A DNA stretch of 64,000 bases from Bacteroidales bacterium (GCA_024401295.1 JAKSLG010000004.1:1-64000), one strand, 5' to 3'. Shown: positions 1 to 7,400, numbered from the stretch's first letter. Program-made: numbers and translations. The notes: generated by a model from the letters alone, not told the origin.

Positions 1-114
1 AGATATATCCATTTTCCGAATCTGCAAAACTTTTTCAGATATTTTTTCAGATCCCCTTATGGAAACCGGTTCCGACTCTCGCTGAAACCGCGCTTCCCCT
101 TCGGAAAGCGAGTG

Positions 115-145
115 CAAAATTAGACCTTTTTTCATTCTTTGCAAA
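115..145 (-). promoter_or_regulatory. Promoter reading off the left edge
   Basis: Read on the minus strand this is TTTG, 19 nt, then TAATTTTG, a full match to the Bacteroidetes primary sigma factor consensus. The transcript would leave the window leftwards. Its first bases form a GC-rich hairpin (about 92-111) before any possible start codon, so the product may be a structured RNA or a gene with a structured leader outside the window. Confidence 0.7.
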
Positions 146-343
146 ATCTTTCGAGGCTTTTTTGCTGCCCACTTCTTCTCACTTTATTCTAATATGTTGG
201 TTTTTCGATTTTTGCATCGTAGTTAAAAAATGTTTTGATGATAATGCGTAAACATATTGAGGCTGGCATTGTGTTTTATCAATCAATGGGAATACCTGAA
301 ATTATACCTATAATAAATACTGAACTAAACGATGGCGACGCGT

Positions 344-374
344 TTTGTTTGGTTTAGTGACGTGCATTATTTTG
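344..374 (+). promoter_or_regulatory. Possible promoter for the flavodoxin-SDR genes
   Basis: TTTG at 344-347 is followed after 20 nt by TATTTTG at 368-374. The -7 box is one base shorter than TAnnTTTG, so this is only a fair match. It lies about 50 nt before the ATG at 423. I see nothing else in the 422 bases before that gene apart from the opposite-strand promoter at 115-145. Confidence 0.35.
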
Positions 375-422
375 CAGATTGATGTTTTTTAGATAACTTG
401 CCGATATAAAACAAAAATAACA

Positions 423-1115
423 ATGATGAAAAAGATCTTTTTGATGTTGGCGGCTGTTGCAGCCACTATGATGTTGTGCAGATGTACAGATGGCGGAAAA
501 AGTTCTGAACTTTGGAACAAGGCGAATCCTCTTGTGGTGAATTACAGTGAAACGACTGTTAATCCGAAGGATGGCAAATATGTGTTGGTGGTCAGCGGTT
601 CGCCACGCAGGGGCGGCAATACGGATCTGCTTGCAGACGAGTTTGCGAGAGGTGCGTCAGAGGCTGGTGGAAATGTGGAGAAGATTTTTCTTGGCGACTA
701 CGATCTGACCTTTCTAACGGAGGAGGGCGCGACCAGCCCGAAGAATGATGACCATACATCCGATGCGTGGAAACTTGTTGAAAAGTTTCTGGCAGCCGAT
801 GTTGTCGTGCTGGCGGCTCCTGTATATTATATGAGTATAAATGACCGCATGAAGACATTCCTTGATGCGACATATCTGGCTTGGGGCGATGAGCGCATGG
901 GCGGCAAGGAATATTATTACATCACGGCATGTGCACAAAACGATGTTGCGACAGCCGAATGTGCATTTCAGGCATTCAGAGGTCTTGCGTGGTGTATGCC
1001 ATCGGCAACAGAGCGTGGCTATGTGAGAGCGATCGGCATGGGACGCAAGGCAGCTGTCAAGCAGTCGCAGTATATGGACGAGGCATATGAACTTGGCAAG
1101 ACTATTAATAAATAG
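423..1115 (+). CDS. Exported flavodoxin-fold FMN-dependent oxidoreductase
   Basis: A 230-residue protein of the NADPH-dependent FMN reductase/flavodoxin-like family. Residues 1-22 are a hydrophobic signal sequence ending near two cysteines (MMLCRC). Neither fits the lipobox well, so secretion is likely and lipidation uncertain. The FMN phosphate loop is VVSGSPRRGGNTD around residue 57, and LAAPVYYMSINDRMK around 130 is the second flavin-contact region of the family. The electron donor and substrate cannot be told from sequence. An SDR gene starts 3 nt after its stop, so the two are probably co-transcribed and may share a redox task. An exported flavodoxin-like enzyme is unusual because most relatives are cytoplasmic. 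Confidence 0.8.
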   Translation: MMKKIFLMLAAVAATMMLCRCTDGGKSSELWNKANPLVVNYSETTVNPKDGKYVLVVSGSPRRGGNTDLLADEFARGASEAGGNVEKIFLGDYDLTFLTEEGATSPKNDDHTSDAWKLVEKFLAADVVVLAAPVYYMSINDRMKTFLDATYLAWGDERMGGKEYYYITACAQNDVATAECAFQAFRGLAWCMPSATERGYVRAIGMGRKAAVKQSQYMDEAYELGKTINK

Positions 1116-1118
1116 TAT

Positions 1119-1850
1119 ATGCAACGCAGAGTTTTCATAACTGGTGGTGCGCATGGCATTGGTCGTGCGATTGTTGATGCTTTTGTGGCAGAAGGCGACA
1201 TTGTCTTCTTCTGCGATATTGACAAAAATCGCGGAGAAAAAACTTCGAAAGAGACTGGGGCGACTTTCTTCTGCGTCGATGTGTGTGACAAGGATGCGCT
1301 GGAGTCTTGCATGAGCGAGATTATTGGCCGATGCGGCGATATTGATGTTGTTGTGAACAATGTTGGTGTCAGCACGTTCAAGTCTATCACCGAAGTTAGC
1401 GTTGAGGAGTTTGACAAGGTGATATGCACGAATCTGCGTCCGGTGTTCATCACGTCGAGAATGATGGCATGCCACCGCAAAAGCAATGGCAATACAAGCT
1501 ATGGGCGAATCGTCAATCTGTGTTCGTCGCGCTATTTGATGAGCGAGGCAGGCACTGAAGGCTATTCGGCATCGAAAGGTGGCGTTTATTCTCTGACACA
1601 TGCCTTGGCTGTTTCGCTCTCCGAATTCAACATAACAGTGAATGCCATTGCTCCAGGATGGATACATGTGAATGAAGAAGAAATTCTGCGTGATGAAGAT
1701 CATAAGTTTCATCTTTCGGGGCGTGTCGGCGAGCCGTCAGACATTGCCCGTGCGGCGATATTTCTGTGCAACGAAGCCAATGGCTTTGTCAATGGACAGA
1801 CAATTACGATTGATGGCGGCGTGACAAGGAAGATGATTTATCCGGAATAG
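1119..1850 (+). CDS. SDR family NAD(P)-dependent oxidoreductase
   Basis: A 243-residue short-chain dehydrogenase/reductase. The nucleotide-binding loop is GGAHGIGRA near the N-terminus, the NNVG motif is NNVGVS near residue 84, and the catalytic Tyr and Lys are in YSASKGG near residue 150. The C-terminus ends in the usual GQTITIDGGV. It is a cytoplasmic dehydrogenase or reductase of unknown substrate. It starts 3 nt after the flavodoxin stop codon, which argues for one transcript. Length is normal and the motifs are intact. Confidence 0.9.
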   Translation: MQRRVFITGGAHGIGRAIVDAFVAEGDIVFFCDIDKNRGEKTSKETGATFFCVDVCDKDALESCMSEIIGRCGDIDVVVNNVGVSTFKSITEVSVEEFDKVICTNLRPVFITSRMMACHRKSNGNTSYGRIVNLCSSRYLMSEAGTEGYSASKGGVYSLTHALAVSLSEFNITVNAIAPGWIHVNEEEILRDEDHKFHLSGRVGEPSDIARAAIFLCNEANGFVNGQTITIDGGVTRKMIYPE

Positions 1851-1874
1851 GAACATTATAATTCTCAAAAAATC

Positions 1875-2171
1875 ATGAATAAGATATTTATTACGATGGC
1901 AGCCGTTGCATGGTGCATGATTGCATCGGCACAATATCAGCTGAAGACCGGCATAAAGTATTCGCAAGAGAATAACGAATATGCCAAAGAGAGATGTGAA
2001 CTTGAACTTTATGGCCGCTATGAAGAACAGGCATATTTCTGGCGAATGATGAAGCTGACGGGACACATAGATGTGACACTGTATGAGATGCAAGGATATG
2101 ACCATGGTGCAATGCCACAGCCATCGTTCCACATTGTCAAGCATCACATCAAACGTATCTTAGGAGAATAA
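1875..2171 (+). pseudogene. Internally deleted exported alpha/beta hydrolase remnant
   Basis: A 98-codon frame with a signal peptide (residues 1-19, ending ASAQ) and then a segment like the N-terminus of Bacteroidales exported alpha/beta hydrolases (IKYSQENNEYAKERCEL). It jumps directly to what reads as the C-terminus of the same family (ELYGRYEEQAYFWRMMKL, then GYDHG with the catalytic-type His). The central region of roughly 190 residues that should hold the oxyanion HGGG and the nucleophile GHSAGG is absent, so it cannot be an active hydrolase. The reading frame is kept across the junction, near 1995-2010, where GAACTTGAACTT could have served as microhomology. The family comparison is from memory. 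It could instead be a small secreted protein of its own. Confidence 0.6.
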
Positions 2172-2187
2172 TCGAAAAGAAAAAAAC

Positions 2188-2478
2188 ATGACGCAGGAGA
2201 TACTGATGACACCAGATGTATGCATGCGATTTCTCGTATGGTCATACTATTATCACGACATATTGCCAGAGGCTAAGGTGAGCTACAAGGCGTGTGGAAA
2301 ATTCAGCGAAAGCGATTCTGCACGTCTCGACGAACTGAAAGACATGCTCTTCAAATGTTTTGAAGAACAGTCTGTTTCCAATGCCTGCAAACAGTTTCAC
2401 ATGGCAAAGTTGAGAAACGAGCCATGTCCGTTCACTCAAGACGAGCTCGACCGAATGTTTGCAAAAGAGATTGCATAA
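2188..2478 (+). CDS. Small hypothetical protein
   Basis: A 96-residue, mostly helical acidic protein with four cysteines (near residues 12, 36, 53 and 63, with another late in the chain). It has no signal peptide or membrane span. I do not recognise a family. It begins 16 nt after the hydrolase remnant and is followed 11 nt later by the DUF4250 gene, so it is part of the tightly packed plus-strand run to 4623. Codon use looks like its neighbours. The function is unknown. Confidence 0.6.
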   Translation: MTQEILMTPDVCMRFLVWSYYYHDILPEAKVSYKACGKFSESDSARLDELKDMLFKCFEEQSVSNACKQFHMAKLRNEPCPFTQDELDRMFAKEIA

Positions 2479-2489
2479 ACAGAAATGAT

Positions 2490-2705
2490 ATGGACTATCT
2501 GCCAAAAGACCCTGCCATTCTTGTTTCGAGCATCAATATGTTGCTGCGCGATGAGGAGTTCGATTCGCTCGAATCGCTATGCTATAATTTCAACCGCGAT
2601 CCTGAAGAGATAAAGTCATACCTCAAAGAGCATGGCTACACGTGGAGCGCAGAGCAACTGCAAATGCGTCCTATCGGATTTGACGAAAAGGAGGTAAATG
2701 CATGA
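2490..2705 (+). CDS. DUF4250 domain protein
   Basis: A 71-residue protein starting MDYLPKDPAILVSSINMLLR. The LPKD-P-IL-S-N--LRDE pattern and the later LC-----DPEEI motif are those of DUF4250, a small cytoplasmic domain of unknown function found in many gut bacteria. The ATG at 2490 is chosen because the family starts just before the LPKDP motif; the frame is open further upstream, but that part overlaps the preceding gene and has no family signature. Its TGA overlaps the next ATG by 4 nt, indicating translational coupling. Confidence 0.8.
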   Translation: MDYLPKDPAILVSSINMLLRDEEFDSLESLCYNFNRDPEEIKSYLKEHGYTWSAEQLQMRPIGFDEKEVNA

Positions 2706-2947
2706 TCACAAAAGACGAGATTGAACTGGCATACAGTTTCTTTCATCAGAAACAACGCATATATCAGTATTCGACACTCGACTGGCAAAAAGACGATATC
2801 GAATATGCCATTGGTTCGTACGTCGAGAGCATGAACAAGGAGTTGCTCGAACAGATTTCCGATGGGCGAAGTGATTTCCTTTGCAATCACAGTACATTTT
2901 ATGCCGACATCACATCGGCCGTAGAAAAACTCGAGGCACGACTTTGA
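2702..2947 (+). CDS. Small hypothetical protein
   Basis: An 81-residue soluble protein (MITKDEIELAYSFFHQKQRI at the start) with no signal peptide. It overlaps the DUF4250 gene by 4 nt (ATGA) and lies 12 nt before the AlkZ-related gene, so it is translated from the same message. I do not recognise a family. The helix-rich sequence with two cysteine-free halves suggests a small accessory or regulatory protein, but nothing shows its function. Confidence 0.65.
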   Translation: MITKDEIELAYSFFHQKQRIYQYSTLDWQKDDIEYAIGSYVESMNKELLEQISDGRSDFLCNHSTFYADITSAVEKLEARL

Positions 2948-2959
2948 AAGACAAGATTT

Positions 2960-3676
2960 TTGACGATGATAGAGAATCAGCAGCAACTCGAAAGACTCAT
3001 CAGAGAATGGGGATTCATGCCTTTTTTCAAGAATGGCATTGACGGTTTCTCGATTGAAGAACTGACACTGCCGGAACTGCTTTTCGGCGACGACTTCGAC
3101 CATGGTCCATGGCAATGGAAAGGTCCGATTATTTCGCATTGGGAGTCTGCGTATGGCAAATTCTTCGGTAAGAAAATGGCCGGTTATGTCAGTCTGGAGT
3201 GGTTGCCAGACCTTATGAACTGGCGCAGAGCCCGTTATCCACTCGACAAGGAGACGCCAGATGCGCGACACATACTCGAAGTGCTCGTCGAGAATGAATC
3301 GATGCTGTCGAAACAATTGAAAACAGCTAGCGGTTTCTCGCTGAGCAGGAAGAAGAACATATTTGACCCGAAGAACCCTATTGAACCTATCGTCAACAAG
3401 AAAAACGGCACGACCTTCGATGCACTGATTGCACAACTCCAGATGGGCACGTATGTGTGCATCGCCGATTTTGAATATCAGATGTCGAAAACGGGAGAGA
3501 CATATGGTTGGGGCGTTGCACGATATTGCACTCCAGAGGCAATGTATCCGGAACTGTTTCCGTACGATAGCATCATAGCTGGTCGCACGCCGGAAGAGTC
3601 GCGCGAACGCATCATTGAACACATCCACGACCTCTTTCCAGACGCCTCGTTGAAGAACATTGAGAAACTGATATGA
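2960..3676 (+). CDS. AlkZ-related (YcaQ-like) protein
   Basis: A 238-residue protein resembling the AlkZ/YcaQ-related proteins of Bacteroides: IREWGFMPFFKN at the start, GPWQWKGPII, the YGKFFGKKMAGY stretch, and LQMQT-like QLQMGTYVCIADFEY followed by GWGVARY. These relatives are winged-helix proteins linked to the HTH-42 DNA glycosylases that unhook interstrand crosslinks. Catalytic activity of this short branch is unproved, and I do not see the QxQ motif of true AlkZ. Two starts are possible, at 2960 and 2966. It overlaps the downstream transporter gene by 4 nt. Confidence 0.7.
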   Translation: MTMIENQQQLERLIREWGFMPFFKNGIDGFSIEELTLPELLFGDDFDHGPWQWKGPIISHWESAYGKFFGKKMAGYVSLEWLPDLMNWRRARYPLDKETPDARHILEVLVENESMLSKQLKTASGFSLSRKKNIFDPKNPIEPIVNKKNGTTFDALIAQLQMGTYVCIADFEYQMSKTGETYGWGVARYCTPEAMYPELFPYDSIIAGRTPEESRERIIEHIHDLFPDASLKNIEKLI

Positions 3677-4623
3677 TGAATCGTCTGTATAGCTTTTCGG
3701 CGTGGATTGCCGCACATATCACACTGCTTGTCGTCGCAGTTGCACTGTTGTCGCTCTTTGTTCCAGCCTCATTCTGCTGGATAGATACGTCCGTCATCAC
3801 ACCAATGCTCGGACTGGTCATGTTCGGCATGGGTCTGACACTTAAACCGAGTGATTTCACGCCTGTCCTAATGCACCCGAAAGAGATTGTTGCGGGTGAA
3901 ATTGCACAATTTGTCGTCATGCCATCCATTGCATGGCTTCTGTGCAAGATTCTCAACCTGCCGACCGACCTTGCCATTGGCGTTATTCTTGTCGGTTGTT
4001 GTCCTGGAGGCACGGCCAGCAATGTCATTTGCTATCTGGCGAAAGGCGACATCGCGCTGAGCGTTGCAATGACAGGCATCTCTACCCTACTTGCGCCCGT
4101 CGTGACTCCGGCACTTGTCATGCTTCTGGCCGGCAAAAGTGTCGATGTCGATATCTTCGGCATGTTTATGAGCATTGTTCAGGTTGTCATTCTTCCTATT
4201 GTGCTCGGATTTGCCGTCAACCATTTTTTCAGCAAAACGACCGAACGTATTGTTCCACTGCTGCCAATGGTTTCAACATTCTCGATTGCTGCAATTATCG
4301 GAATTATCGTCGCACACAATGCGCAGAATATTCTCTCGTGCAGCCTTATTGTGGCCGTCGTAGTCATTCTCCACAATATTCTCGGACTTGCACTCGGATA
4401 TGCAGCAGGACGTCTTCTCGGCATAGACAACAAGAGACGAACGGCCATTGCCATTGAGGTTGGCATGCAAAATTCGGGACTTGCGACATCGCTCGCTGCC
4501 ACACACTTTGCCATGTTTCCAATGGCAACAGTGCCTGGAGCCATTTTTTCTGTATGGCACAATTTCTCGGGAAGCATTGCAGCACAGATTTTTAGAAAAA
4601 TGAATGACGGCGAACAAAAATGA
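3673..4623 (+). CDS. Bile acid:sodium symporter family transporter
   Basis: A 316-residue inner-membrane protein with about nine or ten hydrophobic segments. It belongs to the BASS/SBF family: GLVMFGMGLTL early, CCPGGTASNVICYLAKGD in the middle (the conserved sodium-site region), and EVGMQNSGLATSLA near the C-terminus. Bacterial members move organic anions such as bile acids, pantoate or keto acids with sodium; the substrate here is not evident. It is the last gene of the packed run starting near 1875 and overlaps the AlkZ-like gene by 4 nt. The 200-nt gap after it shows no clear promoter or terminator. Confidence 0.88.
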   Translation: MMNRLYSFSAWIAAHITLLVVAVALLSLFVPASFCWIDTSVITPMLGLVMFGMGLTLKPSDFTPVLMHPKEIVAGEIAQFVVMPSIAWLLCKILNLPTDLAIGVILVGCCPGGTASNVICYLAKGDIALSVAMTGISTLLAPVVTPALVMLLAGKSVDVDIFGMFMSIVQVVILPIVLGFAVNHFFSKTTERIVPLLPMVSTFSIAAIIGIIVAHNAQNILSCSLIVAVVVILHNILGLALGYAAGRLLGIDNKRRTAIAIEVGMQNSGLATSLAATHFAMFPMATVPGAIFSVWHNFSGSIAAQIFRKMNDGEQK

Positions 4624-4823
4624 GAAATTCGCTACATGCATTGCCAAAAACTGTTTGCCTAAAAAATACAAATTGAAAAATATTCAACACATTACGAACA
4701 ATTAAAAACCATTAATTCTATAATCTTTATCATTTTTTAGTAAACCTCATTGACAAACATACGTACACACGGGTATAGATTGTATGGTATGAATTTCAAA
4801 TAACATAGAAACGACTGAAAACG

Positions 4824-5333
4824 ATGAAGATGAAAAAAATACTATTTCTTATAATCATGCTTGCTGCATGTGGCATATGCAAGGCACAAATGGCTCAGTT
4901 CCAGGCGTTGTATATCTATAACTTTGCGAAGAACATCGGATGGCCCGCAGAGGATGCAAGCAAAGATCTGGTTATCACGGTTATTGGCGACAATGACCTT
5001 GCAGCCGAACTGAACAAACTCTCGGCCACTAAGGCCATCGGCAATCGCAAAGTCGTAGTCAAAGAGTCGGCAACGCCAAACGGCATCCAGAAGAGCGACA
5101 TCGTCTTCCTTGGTGAAGCAAAAGCCGGACAAATCGGTTCGCTCATCAGCGCTCAGGAGGGCAACAAAAACCTCATCGTTTGTGGAAAGAAGGGCATGTG
5201 TAGCCAAGGCGCTGGAATATCCTTCCTCTCGCAAGGCGGAAAACTCATGTTTGAAATTTCCAACAAAAACATCGCCAAGAGAGGATTGCAAGTGAGCCAG
5301 AAGCTCATTTCGCTCGGCACAGAAGTCGATTAA
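4824..5333 (+). CDS. YfiR family exported protein
   Basis: A 169-residue protein with a signal peptide (cleavage near ICKAQ, residue 21) and the YfiR/DUF4154 pattern: FQALYIYNFAKNIGWP, then VITVIGDN, and the late GAGISFLSQGGKLMFEIS and N..A...GL..S..L motif. In Pseudomonas, YfiR is the periplasmic brake of the diguanylate cyclase YfiN, but no YfiN or YfiB gene lies nearby. Bacteroidetes members occur as single genes of unknown role. It stands alone between a 200-nt upstream gap and a strong terminator. Confidence 0.85.
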   Translation: MKMKKILFLIIMLAACGICKAQMAQFQALYIYNFAKNIGWPAEDASKDLVITVIGDNDLAAELNKLSATKAIGNRKVVVKESATPNGIQKSDIVFLGEAKAGQIGSLISAQEGNKNLIVCGKKGMCSQGAGISFLSQGGKLMFEISNKNIAKRGLQVSQKLISLGTEVD

Positions 5334-5361
5334 CCACCCCGTTTTTATCGTATAATATATG

Positions 5362-5393
5362 CGGCATCGGACATTGTTCGGTGCCGTTTTTTT
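5362..5393 (+). terminator. Rho-independent terminator after the YfiR gene
   Basis: A 10-bp stem with two wobble pairs (CGGCATCGGA with TTCGGTGCCG), a 5-nt loop, then seven Ts. It lies 28 nt after the stop codon at 5333. Confidence 0.85.
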
Positions 5394-5571
5394 GTCTCCT
5401 TGCGAATCTATAACAACCTTTCAGTCTTTCAATTCCATCATTCATGAGATGAAAATGATGAAGAGAAAGTGATGTCCTGACAAAATATTATGAAATTTAT
5501 CGAGCCGTAATAAAATATTTGCGGCGGACAGTTGTCTTATATAGTAACAAGATACCTTTAACAACATAGAC

Positions 5572-5922
5572 ATGACAATTTTACAGAAACATCTAGTATT
5601 CATTCCACTCGGCATTGTCGTTCTTTCGGCATTTTTCGGGTGGATTGTAATGCTATTGTGGAACTGGCTTATGCCCGAAATATTCGGCATGCCATCCATT
5701 GGATTCTGGCAGGCAGTCGGGCTTCTCGTGCTCTGCAGGATTCTCTTTGGCGGCATCGGCGGACATGGTCATCACCACGGACATGGAATGTGCCACGGAA
5801 GGCACAGCAAGCTGCGCGAGCGCTGGGAAAGCATGACTCCAGAAGAGCGCGAACGCATCATCGAAATGCACAAGGAACATTGTTGCGCAAACACCGACGC
5901 TGTTTCAGATGGCTCAAAGTGA
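5572..5922 (+). CDS. Small membrane protein with His-rich stretch, partner of sigma gene
   Basis: A 116-residue protein with two hydrophobic segments (about residues 9-32 and 43-60), then a glycine/histidine-rich stretch GGHGHHHGHGMCHGRH and an acidic helical tail with MTPEERERII and a CC pair. The His/Cys content could bind metal. Similar two-helix proteins sit directly upstream of ECF sigma factor genes in other Bacteroidales (recollection), and here the sigma gene starts inside its last codons (14-nt overlap). It may be a membrane partner or sensor for that sigma factor. The function is not established. Confidence 0.75.
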   Translation: MTILQKHLVFIPLGIVVLSAFFGWIVMLLWNWLMPEIFGMPSIGFWQAVGLLVLCRILFGGIGGHGHHHGHGMCHGRHSKLRERWESMTPEERERIIEMHKEHCCANTDAVSDGSK

Positions 5923-6253
5923 CATTGACAAAATAATCAGCGAAAACACTCCACGCCTCCGCTCTTTTGTCAGAGGGAAAGTGAGCAATCGCGACGATGC
6001 CGACGACAACGATGACCCAGACATCAGAATGCTCCGTTCCATGGTTTGGCAAGAGTTCGACAATGCCCTTGGCGAACTGCCCGAAGAGCAACGCCTCGCA
6101 TTTGTCATGACAGAAATCGAAGGCCTTTCGACCAGAGATGCTGCGGAAAAAACCGGCGTCGGAACAAATACGCTACTCTCCAGAAAACATTATGCAGCCA
6201 TTCACATACGGAAACGTCTGCATGCACTTTACAACGAATTGATAAACTCATAA
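5909..6253 (+). pseudogene. ECF sigma factor lacking region 2 (internal deletion)
   Basis: A 114-residue frame. Residues 1-30 match the start of an ECF-type sigma factor (ISENTPRLRSFVRGKVSNRDDA). The chain then passes straight to the region 3/4 linker and region 4 (LRSMVWQEFDNALGELPEEQ; GVGTNTLLSRKHYA is the HTH recognition part). Region 2, which binds core polymerase and the -10 element, and the linker after it are missing. About 70-80 residues are lost relative to the usual 170-190. The frame is preserved at the junction near 5990-6010, where GACGATGCCGACGACAACGA is a run of near-repeats. Without region 2 it cannot act as a normal sigma factor, though it might still bind -35-like DNA. The call is pseudogene unless expression is shown. 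Confidence 0.65.
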
Positions 6254-6266
6254 AACAGGAAAAGAC

Positions 6267-6568
6267 ATGTGGTTGACAAAATCATCAATAGGAAGAAAGC
6301 TGATCATGGCCGTATCGGGCATCGCGTTATGGGCATTGTATATACCGCGTTGTATCTCATTTGGATGGGAGCGTTGTGGTTCCATCTCAATCATGGCATC
6401 TGGAGTGCAATGCAGACAATGGGCATCAACAACAAGGTGTGGTTCCCGCGACTCAAGGTCATCAGCATGGTCTATAGCACAATAATCATCTTGATGTTCG
6501 CCTCCGTGGCTCTGCTTTTCTGCTTTGGCTACACACCTTCAGACATAAGCGAAGTGATGCCAAAATAG
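6267..6568 (+). pseudogene. sdhC: Succinate dehydrogenase/fumarate reductase cytochrome b subunit remnant
   Basis: The start MWLTKSSIGRKLIMAVSGIA is the N-terminus of the Bacteroidetes SdhC/FrdC subunit. From about 6330 the match continues in another frame (IWMGALWFHLNHGIWSAMQ, then NNKVWFPRLKVIS), which is the C-terminal part with its last helix. Around 120-130 residues in between are gone, including most transmembrane helices and the heme ligands, and the join is out of frame. The sdhA and sdhB genes that normally follow are absent; a glutathione peroxidase gene follows instead. A functional copy of the complex would have to lie elsewhere in the genome. Confidence 0.75.
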
Positions 6569-6594
6569 CTTTTGAACACAATAAAAAACTGGCA

Positions 6595-7200
6595 ATGAAC
6601 AAGATAGCTTTAATTATAACACTTTTTATATCAGTTATGACTATGGCACAGAATAGCATTTATGACTTCACAGTCACCGATAATAAGGGTAAGGAAATTT
6701 CTCTTTCAGAGTACAAAGGCAAGGTTCTTCTTATCGTCAACACGGCCACGGCTTGTGGCTTCACGCCTCAATATGAAGATCTTGACGTTCTCTATGACAC
6801 TTATGCGGCAAAGGGCTTTGAGATTCTCGACTTCCCATGTAACCAGTTCGGTGCACAGGCTCCGGGCACAGATGCCGAGATTCACGAGTTCTGCACACTG
6901 CGCTACAATACTCAGTTCCCTCGCTTCAAGAAGATTGACGTGAACGGCAGCAATGAGATTCCACTCTATACTTTCCTCAAATCGAAAAAAGGCTTTGCGG
7001 GCTTCAATCCATCGCATCCACTCACAAAAATTCTCGACGACATGTTCAGCAAAGCCGATCCGGAATATACCCAGAAAGCGGATATCAAATGGAATTTCAC
7101 GAAATTTCTTATTGACCGCGACGGCAATGTCGTTGCACGTTTTGAACCAACAGCAGACAAGGCGATTCTTGCTCCGGCAATTGCAGACTTACTGAAATAA
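6595..7200 (+). CDS. Glutathione peroxidase family protein, exported
   Basis: A 201-residue thiol peroxidase of the glutathione peroxidase family. It has a signal peptide (about residues 1-19, TMAQ). The peroxidatic Cys is in NTATACGFTPQY, and the FPCNQFGAQAPG and KWNFTKFLID motifs provide the Gln and Trp/Asn of the active site. Cysteine replaces selenocysteine, as is usual in bacteria. With a signal peptide it would reduce hydroperoxides in the periplasm, probably with a thioredoxin-like reductant. It has its own terminator at 7258-7298 and lies 26 nt after the sdhC remnant. Confidence 0.92.
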   Translation: MNKIALIITLFISVMTMAQNSIYDFTVTDNKGKEISLSEYKGKVLLIVNTATACGFTPQYEDLDVLYDTYAAKGFEILDFPCNQFGAQAPGTDAEIHEFCTLRYNTQFPRFKKIDVNGSNEIPLYTFLKSKKGFAGFNPSHPLTKILDDMFSKADPEYTQKADIKWNFTKFLIDRDGNVVARFEPTADKAILAPAIADLLK

Positions 7201-7257
7201 CAGACAACACATAGAATTTCAGAAGATTTCTTCTGAACAAAATAGCATAGCGACCTG

Positions 7258-7298
7258 CGCCTTCCTCGACATCTCGATTGTTGGGGAAGGCGTTTTTT
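7258..7298 (+). terminator. Rho-independent terminator after the peroxidase gene
   Basis: An 8-bp perfect stem CGCCTTCC/GGAAGGCG with a 19-nt loop, followed by six Ts. It lies 57 nt after the stop codon. Confidence 0.85.
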
Positions 7299-7315
7299 CT
7301 GATTGATTATCAATA

Positions 7316-7390
7316 CATTTCAAAATATTGCATTTCAAAATATTGCATTTCAAAATATTGCATTTCAAAATATTGCATTTCAAAATATTT
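7316..7390. repeat. 15-bp tandem repeat, five copies
   Basis: The unit CATTTCAAAATATTG occurs five times head to tail (the last copy ends in T instead of G). The array ends 2 bp before the -7 box at 7393 and so occupies the -33 region of the next gene. The frame through it is open but lies upstream of the likely transcription start, so it is not counted as coding. Confidence 0.95.
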
Positions 7391-7392
7391 AC

Positions 7393-7400
7393 TATATTTG
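7393..7400 (+). promoter_or_regulatory. -7 box for the secreted repeat protein
   Basis: TATATTTG matches TAnnTTTG exactly. The -33 region is formed by the last units of the 15-bp repeat, which provide ATTG rather than TTTG. Transcription would start near 7407, about 55 nt before the ATG at 7463. Confidence 0.6.

Noticed and set aside
7316-7390. Tandem repeat as a CRISPR array
   Set aside because: Units are 15 bp with no spacers and no cas genes nearby.
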